Shown here: positions 41,776 through 49,339 of the stretch, piece by piece
How positions within the stretch are numbered: the stretch's first letter is position 1
Layout: each line of letters opens with the position of its first letter
From: JAVSMW01 sp032027005
Lineage (GTDB): Bacteria; Bacillota; Thermincolia; Thermincolales; UBA2595
Direction of reading: 5' to 3'
Length of the DNA: 64,000 nt
Assembly (NCBI GenBank): GCA_032027005.1
Contig: JAVSMW010000001.1
Span: 288,598 to 352,597, forward strand
Program-made: the position numbers and the translations under genes
Notes under the pieces: generated by a model
The model's input: the letters and a program-made list of their open reading frames with translations, nothing else
The model's database searches: none
What the model was told of the DNA's origin: nothing

Positions 41776-41885
41776 AGTAATCCCTCCTGTCATGAAACCT
41801 TAACAGTTCGTCCAGCAGAGAGATACTTTGACGATTATAGTAAATTAAAGAGAATTGCGCAAACCTGTTTAAACCCCTTGAAGAC

Positions 41886-42725
41886 CTAAAAATCGCCTAA
41901 ACGTCGCACTGTGTTCAGATTTTTCAGCCAATCTTCGTCTTTGTCAGCAGGGGTCTCTAAAATTAAGGGTATATCTGTCAGTTTTGGTTGTTGCAAAATG
42001 GCCTTAAATCCTTCTTCACCAATATGACCGGAACCGATATCGGCATGCCTGTCTTTGCTCGAACCTAAAGGGAACATCGAATCATTGAGATGGATTAGCT
42101 TGAGTTTATCAATACCGACAATTTGCTCCAGCCGGCCAATGGTCAACTGCACCTGGTCAAAGCCTGCCAAATCATACCCGGCGGCAAAGCCGTGGCAGGT
42201 ATCAAAGCAAATACCGGTTTTGGGTGTCTTGACCTGGTCCAGGACCATTCTTAGTTCTTCAAAGGTACTGCCGACCTCACCGCCTGCTCCGGACGTGTTT
42301 TCCAGGAGCAGTACTGTCTCCCCATCATAATCTGCCAAGGCCCGGTTTAACACCCTAGCCACCTGCTGCAGACCATTTTCCTTGCCTGCCCCCCGATGGC
42401 TGCCCATATGCAGAACCAGGTAAGATGCCCCCAGCAGATTGGCCCGTTCCATATCCTCTTTAACCATGGCTACCGCATAATCATGCTTATCAGTTTCAGC
42501 AGCGGCCAGGTTCAGAACATAGGGGATATGTACTGCAACTGGATTAATATCATGTTGGTTGCACAAATCTCTAAAAGTCCGAACCTCATTTTCACCCAAG
42601 GCGCGAGCCTTCCCACCCCGTGGGCTGCGGGAAAACATCTGACAGGCATTACATCCAAGCTTGACCAACCGGGCCACTGCTTTATCAAAACCACCGCTAA
42701 TGCTGGTATGAATCCCAAGTCGCAT
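41886..42725 (-). CDS. nfo: Endonuclease IV (AP endonuclease)
   Basis: The 279-residue enzyme cuts DNA at abasic sites. The TIM-barrel start MRLGIHTSISGGF, ASYLVLHMGSHRGAG (about 97-111), LLLENTSGAGGEVGS (about 142), TGICFDTCHGFAAGYDL (about 174) and KLIHLNDSMFPLGSSKDRH (about 208-226) hold the zinc ligands. The start follows GGGGAGG. It lies directly after pnp. In spores Nfo repairs damage on germination; regulation is not seen here. Confidence 0.95.
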   Translation of the reverse strand: MRLGIHTSISGGFDKAVARLVKLGCNACQMFSRSPRGGKARALGENEVRTFRDLCNQHDINPVAVHIPYVLNLAAAETDKHDYAVAMVKEDMERANLLGASYLVLHMGSHRGAGKENGLQQVARVLNRALADYDGETVLLLENTSGAGGEVGSTFEELRMVLDQVKTPKTGICFDTCHGFAAGYDLAGFDQVQLTIGRLEQIVGIDKLKLIHLNDSMFPLGSSKDRHADIGSGHIGEEGFKAILQQPKLTDIPLILETPADKDEDWLKNLNTVRRLGDF

Positions 42726-42777
42726 AAATGTACCTCCCCTGATGAAAGAAAAAACCGATTTACATCGGTTTTAGCTT

Positions 42778-44928
42778 CTACTTTTCTGCTGCCTGTTGGG
42801 CCCGGAGGGCTTCTTTGCGGGATAAGTTGACTCTGCCGTGCTCATCGATTTTAATTACTTTGACCATGATTTCATCTCCGACAGATACTACATCTTCGAC
42901 TTTGCCAACCCGCTGTTCAGCTAGCTGAGAAATATGCACAAGGCCTTCTTTGCCAGGCAGTACTTCAACAAAGGCACCAAAATCCATGATCTTGACAACT
43001 TTGCCCAAATAGATTTTGCCAACCTCTACATCGGCAGTCAGGCTTTCGATAATAGCAAGAGCACGCTTACCTGCCTCACCGTCAACTGCGGCAATAAATA
43101 CCCTGCCGTCATCTTCGATATCAATTTTCACACCGGTCTCATCAATAATCTTTTTGATGGTTTTACCACCCGGTCCGATAACTGTGCGGATTTTTTCCGG
43201 ATCAATAGTAAACGTAATAATTCTCGGAGCATAAGGTGACAGCTCTTGTCTCGGAGCGGCTATCACATCCAGCATTTTTTGCATAATATGCATCCTGCCG
43301 CGCCTGGCTTGTTCCAACGCCTCCTGCAAAATGTCCCTGTTGATTCCGGCAATTTTAATATCCATCTGAATTGCAGTAATTCCGGCTGCAGTCCCGGCCA
43401 CCTTAAAGTCCATATCACCCAGGTGATCTTCCACTCCCTGGATATCAGTGAGGATGGAGAATTTGTCATTTTCTTTGATCAATCCCATAGCCACTCCAGC
43501 CACCGGTGATTTGATCGGCACACCGGCATCCATAAGGCCTAGAGTACTGCCACAGACACTGCCCATTGAAGAAGAACCGTTTGATTCAAGCACCTCAGAA
43601 ACAACCCTGATAGTATAAGGGAATTCCTCTTCACTAGGAATCATTGGCGCTAACGCCTTTTCTGCCAAAGCACCGTGTCCAATATCACGTCGGCCCGGTC
43701 CTCTCATAAATCTGGCTTCCCCAACACTGAAGGGCGGGAAATTATAGTGGTGCATATACCGTTTGGAATCCTCTACACCCAAACCATCCAATATTTGTTC
43801 ATCACCCACTGCACCCAAGGTAACAACACTGAGCACCTGGGTTTGACCCCTGGTGAAAAGCCCTGTCCCGTGGGTTCTGGGAAGCACATTTACTTCACAC
43901 GAAATGGGTCTTACTTCATCCAGGTCGCGTCCATCAATACGGACCTTGTTCTCCAGGATAAAGCGGCGCATGATTTCCTTCTCAAGCTTGTCTATGGTAT
44001 TGCCGACATGTTTCAATTGCTCAGCTTCAGGATACTGTCCCTCGGCAAAGTAAGTTTTAATTTCTGTTTTGCACTGTTTCAGCAGGCCTTCCCGGACAAG
44101 CTTAGACAGCTTTTCATCAATACATTGCTTAATAACCTGCTGAATTTTTGATGCGGCATATGCCCGGACAACAGCTTCAATTTCCTCATTGATAACAGCG
44201 GCTTTATAATCATAGTCCGGCTTCGCCAGGCCTAATTTCAAAGCCTCTTCACGGAATTCAGAGATGAAATTGACAATTTTTTTAACTTCTTCGTGTCCAA
44301 ACAGTATACCTTCCAGAATAACGTCTTCCGAAACCTCTTTTGCTGCGGCTTCCACCATAGTAACAGCATCTTTGGTCCCTGCAACCACTATGTGCATATC
44401 ACTATTCTCAGCCTGAGCCAAAGTAGGATTGACAATGAACTTGCCATCTACCCGGCCTACTACAACAGCACTAATAGGTCCCTGAAAAGGAATATCAGAA
44501 ATTGTCAGGGCTGCAGATGCGCCGATAACAGCAATCACATCTTGAGGATTATCCTGGTCAACAGACAAAACTGTGGCCACTACATGTACATCATTTCTGT
44601 AACCTTTTGGGAACAAGGGCCGGATGGGCCTGTCTATTAAACGGTCAGTCAAAATTGCCTTTTCACTTGGCCGGCCTTCCCGTTTAATAAAACCACCCGG
44701 AATCTTCCCCACAGCGTAGAGCCTTTCTTCATAGTCGACAGTTAATGGAAAGAAATCAGTACCTTCCCTAGGTTCATCTGACCTGGTAGCAGTGACTAGA
44801 ACAACAGTATCACCATATCTGACAACTGCTGCCCCACCGGCCTGCTTAGCCAACCTCCCGGTTTCTAGAGTTATTTCTCTGCCACCTACTGGAAGACTGC
44901 GGCTGAACCCGTTTTTTGCTTCATTCAT
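42778..44928 (-). CDS. pnp: Polyribonucleotide nucleotidyltransferase (PNPase)
   Basis: The 716-residue enzyme degrades RNA 3' to 5' with phosphate. Two RNase PH domains are separated by the helical domain; RGPGRRDIGHGALAEKAL (about residues 400-417) and SSSMGSVCGSTLGLMDAGVP (about 450-470) are in the active second core. The KH domain (IRTVIGPGGKTIKKIIDETG, about 580) and S1 domain (VGKIYLGKVVKIMDFGAFVE, about 632) follow. Length is normal. The start follows AGGAGGGGAG at slightly long distance. A terminator-like hairpin separates it from rpsO, so it may have both read-through and attenuated expression. Confidence 0.97.
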   Translation of the reverse strand: MNEAKNGFSRSLPVGGREITLETGRLAKQAGGAAVVRYGDTVVLVTATRSDEPREGTDFFPLTVDYEERLYAVGKIPGGFIKREGRPSEKAILTDRLIDRPIRPLFPKGYRNDVHVVATVLSVDQDNPQDVIAVIGASAALTISDIPFQGPISAVVVGRVDGKFIVNPTLAQAENSDMHIVVAGTKDAVTMVEAAAKEVSEDVILEGILFGHEEVKKIVNFISEFREEALKLGLAKPDYDYKAAVINEEIEAVVRAYAASKIQQVIKQCIDEKLSKLVREGLLKQCKTEIKTYFAEGQYPEAEQLKHVGNTIDKLEKEIMRRFILENKVRIDGRDLDEVRPISCEVNVLPRTHGTGLFTRGQTQVLSVVTLGAVGDEQILDGLGVEDSKRYMHHYNFPPFSVGEARFMRGPGRRDIGHGALAEKALAPMIPSEEEFPYTIRVVSEVLESNGSSSMGSVCGSTLGLMDAGVPIKSPVAGVAMGLIKENDKFSILTDIQGVEDHLGDMDFKVAGTAAGITAIQMDIKIAGINRDILQEALEQARRGRMHIMQKMLDVIAAPRQELSPYAPRIITFTIDPEKIRTVIGPGGKTIKKIIDETGVKIDIEDDGRVFIAAVDGEAGKRALAIIESLTADVEVGKIYLGKVVKIMDFGAFVEVLPGKEGLVHISQLAEQRVGKVEDVVSVGDEIMVKVIKIDEHGRVNLSRKEALRAQQAAEK

Positions 44929-45042
44929 AAAGGGTTTCTCCCCTCCTTTTGTTTACAAAATCATAATTTTTATGATTAGTATATCCTTCCTTGTGGGTTA
45001 ACAATACCTTCACAATTAAACTCTGGCAAATTGACTTTTTCA

Positions 45043-45078
45043 ATAAAATTTGAAAAAGCGGGAATACCCCGCTTTTTT
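45043..45078 (-). terminator. Terminator after rpsO, before pnp
   Basis: On the minus strand AAAAAGCGGG pairs with CCCGCTTTTT across a 5-base loop, followed by TCAAATTTTATT. It begins at the rpsO stop codon, so it probably attenuates transcription into pnp. Confidence 0.85.
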
Positions 45079-45348
45079 CTAACGTCTCAATCCGAGCTTG
45101 TCGATAATTACACGGTAACGGTCGAAATTGTTCTGCTTAAGATAGTTAAGCATTGCCCTTCTTTGACCGACCATCTTTAAGAGACCACGACGTGAATGGT
45201 GATCTTTCTTATGCGTCTGCAAATGCTGAGTCAAATAATTGATTCTTTCAGTCAGAATAGCAATCTGAACCTCCGGAGAACCGGTATCGGAATCATGAAG
45301 CTTGTACTTTGCAATAAGTTCTTTCTTTTGATCTGTAGCCAGTACCAT
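45079..45348 (-). CDS. rpsO: 30S ribosomal protein S15
   Basis: The 89-residue protein binds 16S rRNA early in 30S assembly. The start MVLATDQKKELIAKYKLHDS, the SPEVQIAILTERINYLTQHL motif (residues 24-43) and KKDHHSRRGLLKMVGQRR (about 48-65) are canonical. The start is ATG 45348, eight bases after AAAGGAGGTGA; an upstream ATG at 45387 would give a non-family extension. It precedes pnp, as in most Bacteria. Confidence 0.98.
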   Translation of the reverse strand: MVLATDQKKELIAKYKLHDSDTGSPEVQIAILTERINYLTQHLQTHKKDHHSRRGLLKMVGQRRAMLNYLKQNNFDRYRVIIDKLGLRR

Positions 45349-45474
45349 GAAGTCACCTCCTTTTTTTCTTGTATCCCCAATAGCCAAGATAACCGCAAGG
45401 AGAATCGAGTTCCCTAGCTAATGGTTCATTATATAATAAAGCATAATCGCCCTATTATCTCAAAATGACAAATC

Positions 45475-45696
45475 TCATTTACCAATAACTGTAATTACCA
45501 ATCGGCCTGTAGGGATGTCCTTAGCCACTATGTCAAACACTCTTCCGGACTTTGCAAAAAAACCTCTGAATCTGGTAGCTGTAGGTATTTTGCCAGGAAT
45601 TTCCCTGGCCGCATTAACTATATCTGCTGCAGTAAGCTTTTCCTGGCGTAAGTCCCTGAGCCGCTTACGTGCATGCTCTGTAATTATTACCCGCAT
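45475..45696 (-). CDS. Small protein resembling DUF4258, possible toxin-like partner
   Basis: The 73-residue basic protein reads MRVIITEHARKRLRDLRQEK at its start and ends GRVFDIVAKDIPTGRLVITVIGK. Proteins with an N-terminal EHA..R and a C-terminal VITV beta strand occur in the DUF4258 family, some of which are RelE/BrnT-like toxins. That placement is inference. The gene follows the 74-residue gene by 23 bases on the same strand, between ribF and rpsO. The ribosome site (GGGGATAGG) is weak. Confidence 0.5.
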   Translation of the reverse strand: MRVIITEHARKRLRDLRQEKLTAADIVNAAREIPGKIPTATRFRGFFAKSGRVFDIVAKDIPTGRLVITVIGK

Positions 45697-45719
45697 GTGG
45701 ACCTATCCCCGCTTTTTTC

Positions 45720-45944
45720 TCAAATACGAGTTCTGCCCCCTCTTACCCCATTTCCCTGGGCAAGGATTGCGTATAAAGCGTCCTGAAATGCGGTTAATAA
45801 TGCATTTTCAATACCATTATCAAAATAAATAGCTTCAAGCTCATTCCTTAAATCAACAAACTCCCGGCTAAGGCATATTTCCGCTACCTGATTAATAACT
45901 TTTCTAAATTCTTCTTCTCCGGTATCAGAAACGGCAATAACCAT
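45720..45944 (-). CDS. Small protein of unknown function, possible antitoxin-like partner
   Basis: The 74-residue acidic protein begins MVIAVSDTGEEEFRKVINQV and has a helix-rich middle (FVDLRNELEAIYFDNGIENA). I do not recognise the family. It has a very good ribosome site (GGAGGGAGG) and is followed by the basic DUF4258-like gene, so the pair has the size and order of a toxin-antitoxin module. This is only a hypothesis. The codon choice does not stand out by eye from the neighbours. Confidence 0.5.
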   Translation of the reverse strand: MVIAVSDTGEEEFRKVINQVAEICLSREFVDLRNELEAIYFDNGIENALLTAFQDALYAILAQGNGVRGGRTRI

Positions 45945-46058
45945 TCAGAAGCCTCCCTCCAGCAGGGTGCTTACCGTTATAATTTTAACATAGATTTCTA
46001 GTGATGTAAATTAATTTGGCCCGTAATTTATTATTAGTATATTAGCGCCAGGCTTGCT

Positions 46059-47009
46059 TTATTCACTGTCACTGGCGGGGCCGCCGGAAGTAAAGCAGCT
46101 TTTGGCCGCCTGAACATCTTTGTTGATTTGCTCTACCAATTCATCAACTGATCCGAATTGACACTCTCCGCGTATCCTCCTGATAAATTCTAATTTAATT
46201 TTAGTTCCATAGAGATCACCGTTAAAATCAAAAATATGCACTTCCAGATTTCTGGGCTGACCGGGTTCAAAAGTCGGCTTTACTCCAATATTGGCTACAC
46301 CATACCAGGTTTTATCCCAAAAATACAACTTAACTGCATAGACACCGTTAGCCGGAACCAAAAAATCATCAGACAGATTAAGATTAGCTGTAGGGTATCC
46401 AATTTCGCGCCCTCTTTGAAAACCTGTCACTACGCGGGAACTAAGGAAGGGAAAATAACCTAGATACTTGGCAGCATCAGTCACATTACCTTCTAACAGA
46501 TAGTTCCTGATTAGGGTGCTGCTGACTTCTATGCCCCCGCATTTTACAGGCGGTACCACTTCAACGCCAAACCCCTTTTGGTCGGCCAATTTACCCAGCA
46601 TATTCGCATCACCGGAACCTTTATACCCAAAGTTATAGTTGAATCCAACAACAGCACATTTAACCTTCAGTTTTTGGACCAAAACTTCCTGCACAAATTG
46701 TTCAGGTGAAAATCCACTGATCTCCTCTGTAAATGGTGCAATAACTAAGACCTTCACTCCTAATTCAGCAAACTGCCTGATTTTTTCTTCCTTATTCAGT
46801 AACAAAGGTGGACAAAGTTCCGGTCGAGTTACCTTTAATGGGTGGGGATCAAATGTATAAACAGCAGAGGTGCCATTGTATTTATTGGCAATCTCAATGG
46901 TTCGGCGAATCAGTTCCCGGTGCCCCAGATGCACTCCATCAAAATTACCCAGGGCGACTACGACATTATGGTAGTTATCAATATTATCCAATCCATGATA
47001 AATATCCAT
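46059..47009 (-). CDS. ribF: Bifunctional riboflavin kinase / FAD synthetase
   Basis: The 316-residue enzyme makes FMN and FAD. The N-terminal adenylyltransferase domain has VVALGNFDGVHLGHRELIRR (about residues 18-37) and CAVVGFNYNFGYKGSGD (about residue 118); the C-terminal flavokinase domain has GREIGYPTANLNLSDDFLVP (about 198-217) and GVANIGVKPTFE (about 240). Length is normal. The start has GGGAGAG upstream. It follows truB by 11 bases on the same strand and belongs to the same operon. Confidence 0.95.
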   Translation of the reverse strand: MDIYHGLDNIDNYHNVVVALGNFDGVHLGHRELIRRTIEIANKYNGTSAVYTFDPHPLKVTRPELCPPLLLNKEEKIRQFAELGVKVLVIAPFTEEISGFSPEQFVQEVLVQKLKVKCAVVGFNYNFGYKGSGDANMLGKLADQKGFGVEVVPPVKCGGIEVSSTLIRNYLLEGNVTDAAKYLGYFPFLSSRVVTGFQRGREIGYPTANLNLSDDFLVPANGVYAVKLYFWDKTWYGVANIGVKPTFEPGQPRNLEVHIFDFNGDLYGTKIKLEFIRRIRGECQFGSVDELVEQINKDVQAAKSCFTSGGPASDSE

Positions 47010-47020
47010 CTTCTCTCCCT

Positions 47021-47983
47021 CTAGCCAAATACTTTTACCGGTTGTATGAACAGACGGCCCCTATCGTTGCCATCTGAAAGGCCATCTGTCGGCTCGAAAT
47101 GCACTTTGGCGACAGCGAGACACCCGGCTTGTTGATTGATAAGTTTTACCAGTTGATTTTCCCGCAGCTTATCCGGACTGGAAACCAGCTTTGATAGGTC
47201 TACCCGGTTGCCATGCAGAATTGGTGACACGGCCTGGTCAGTAACCAAAACAGCCTCAAAAGGCACTGCCCGGTCCAGGGGTAAAATCGCGTTCTGAATC
47301 TGCCCTAATTCATAAATATGCGAAATTTCCTCTAAAGTTAATGCCTGAGAAATATGAAAAGAGCCTGTCCCAGTACGGACCAGAAAAGACATAAAAGCTC
47401 CGCACCCCAGTTTCTGCCCCAAATCGTGGCAGAGAGTACGGACATAGGTTCCTTTGGAACACTTTACATCAAACATTACCATAGGGCTTGGTGAACCAAA
47501 TCCCGAGCATTTTATAACATTCACTTCGTGGATGGTAATTGTCCTCGGTTCTCTATGAACCTCGATTCCCTGCCGGGCTAGCTCATAAAGTCTACGGCCC
47601 TTATGTTTGACTGCAGAAACCATCGGAGGAACCTGCTGGTTTTCTCCCACCAAATGGCTTAACATGTGGGTTACTTCAGTTTGTTCAAGGCTTGCAGCGT
47701 CTTGCACCTGGAGAGTCTCGCCAAATCCATCCTGAGTATCAGTGACCCTGCCGAAGGTCACTTCGGCCCTGTATAATTTATGATCTTCACTCATATACTC
47801 TGCGACTTTGGTGGCCTTGCCCAGGCAAACCGGAAGCACACCGGCCACACCGGGGTCCAGCGTACCGGTATGGCCGGCCTTTTTTACCTTAAGCCGCCAG
47901 CGCAGATGCGCCACGACATCATGGGATGACATGCCAGGCGGTTTCAGGACATTAATAATGCCATTGATTTCATTGGAATTCAT
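47021..47983 (-). CDS. truB: tRNA pseudouridine-55 synthase
   Basis: The 320-residue enzyme makes pseudouridine at position 55 of tRNA. The catalytic Asp is in KAGHTGTLDPGVAGVLPVCL (about residues 35-54), with the earlier motif NVLKPPGMSSHDVV at residues 12-25. A C-terminal PUA-like region is present. It is in the usual place between nrnA and ribF and overlaps neither. The start follows GCAGGT. Confidence 0.95.
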   Translation of the reverse strand: MNSNEINGIINVLKPPGMSSHDVVAHLRWRLKVKKAGHTGTLDPGVAGVLPVCLGKATKVAEYMSEDHKLYRAEVTFGRVTDTQDGFGETLQVQDAASLEQTEVTHMLSHLVGENQQVPPMVSAVKHKGRRLYELARQGIEVHREPRTITIHEVNVIKCSGFGSPSPMVMFDVKCSKGTYVRTLCHDLGQKLGCGAFMSFLVRTGTGSFHISQALTLEEISHIYELGQIQNAILPLDRAVPFEAVLVTDQAVSPILHGNRVDLSKLVSSPDKLRENQLVKLINQQAGCLAVAKVHFEPTDGLSDGNDRGRLFIQPVKVFG

Positions 47984-47993
47984 AAGCTACCTG

Positions 47994-48962
47994 CTATTCC
48001 TTTGTCAAATGCTCTATACATAAATCCAGCACTTTTTTTTCAACTTCCTCGACAGTCCCTTCGATAGTACAGCCGGAAGCCTTGGCGTGCCCACCGCCGC
48101 CAAACTTACCGGCCAGCAGGTTGACATCCACTAATCTGGAACGGAAACCCACTTTAAATTTACCAGGACTGATTTCTCTGAATAAAATACCAACTTCTGC
48201 CCCATCAACCATGCGGGGATAATTGATTATTCCCTCGGCATGCTCCTCCTGAGCTTCCATTTCGTGAAACACCTGCAGCGGGATGGTAATCCAGGCAATC
48301 CTACCTGCAGCAGTGGTTTTTAATTGAGCCAAAGCATATCCCAACAGTTTGAGCTGGATAAAATCTTTTTTAGCAAAAAGGTGGCTATTTATTTCTGCAA
48401 CATCGATCCCCGTCCGATACAGCTCTGCAGCGATACAGTGAGTCTTATCTGTCGTATTGTCAAATTTAAAGGAACCTGTATCCATCGTTAACGCAGTATA
48501 CAAATTAACTGCGATCTCAGGAGTTAAATTAGCCTTTAGCTCAGTAATCAGCCGGAAAACGATTTCACCGGCAGCTGCGGCATTAGGGTCAATCAAGTTG
48601 TAAGTGCCAAACTCCAGATTACTGATATGGTGGTCGATGTTAATGATTAAAGGCTGCCGTCTGATGAATTGACCCAAGCCACTCCCCAGACGATGAATAT
48701 CTGTGCAGTCCAGAATCACTGCTACATCGAAATCTTCCTCTTCGCCGGTGTACTGCAAAAAATGCTCCACGCCCGGTAAAAAGCCGTAAATATTGGGTAT
48801 CCCGTCAGCGGTGAGAGCACGGGTTTCCAGGCCGATCTGAGACAATAGCAGCCGCATTGCCAATACAGAACCAATACTGTCCCCATCCGGCATCTCGTGC
48901 CCGCAGATTACTGCCTTTTTACACTTACGCAAAACACCGGCAATTTCCTGAAGACTATTCAT
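47994..48962 (-). CDS. nrnA: Bifunctional oligoribonuclease/PAP phosphatase NrnA (DHH/DHHA1)
   Basis: The 322-residue enzyme degrades short RNA oligonucleotides and 3'-phosphoadenosine 5'-phosphate. The first metal motif, ICGHEMPDGDSIGSVLAM (about residues 19-36), replaces the usual DH with EM context, but GHxxPDGD remains. NIDHHISN (about 113), and the C-terminal GGGGHAKASGCTIEG (about residues 290-304) of DHHA1, are present. It overlaps rbfA by 8 bases, consistent with coupled translation. Confidence 0.93.
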   Translation of the reverse strand: MNSLQEIAGVLRKCKKAVICGHEMPDGDSIGSVLAMRLLLSQIGLETRALTADGIPNIYGFLPGVEHFLQYTGEEEDFDVAVILDCTDIHRLGSGLGQFIRRQPLIINIDHHISNLEFGTYNLIDPNAAAAGEIVFRLITELKANLTPEIAVNLYTALTMDTGSFKFDNTTDKTHCIAAELYRTGIDVAEINSHLFAKKDFIQLKLLGYALAQLKTTAAGRIAWITIPLQVFHEMEAQEEHAEGIINYPRMVDGAEVGILFREISPGKFKVGFRSRLVDVNLLAGKFGGGGHAKASGCTIEGTVEEVEKKVLDLCIEHLTKE

Positions 48963-49314
48963 AATCTTTCTCCGTGTCCTTTACCTCTTCAAGCAATTTC
49001 ATAATTTTAGCCCCATACTCGATGGAAGAATCCAATTTAAAACTGATTTCAGGCGCATACCGCAGTCTAATCCTTTTACCGATTTCACTGCGCACAAAAC
49101 CCTTGGCTTTTTCTAAAGCTTCCAGGGACTGCCCCTGAGCGGCAGCGTCACCGTATACACTGACAAAGACTTTGGCATACCGAATATCAGGGGTTACTTC
49201 CACACCTGTTACAGTGATAAACCCCACTCGCGGATCCTTTATTTCATCTCGTAACATTTGGGTAATTTCTTTTTTAATCTCCTCAGCTACTCTGTTAGCC
49301 CTGTGAGAAGTCAT
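48955..49314 (-). CDS. rbfA: Ribosome-binding factor A
   Basis: The 119-residue protein helps mature the 30S subunit by acting near the 5' end of 16S rRNA. The start RANRVAEEIKKEITQMLRDE, the motif DPRVGFITVTGVEVTPDIRY (about 27-46) and the segment LRYAPEISFKLDSSIEYG (about 83-100) are typical. It lies directly after infB and overlaps nrnA. Confidence 0.96.
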   Translation of the reverse strand: MTSHRANRVAEEIKKEITQMLRDEIKDPRVGFITVTGVEVTPDIRYAKVFVSVYGDAAAQGQSLEALEKAKGFVRSEIGKRIRLRYAPEISFKLDSSIEYGAKIMKLLEEVKDTEKDYE

Positions 49315-49339
49315 GGAATCACCGCGCCTTTATACATTC

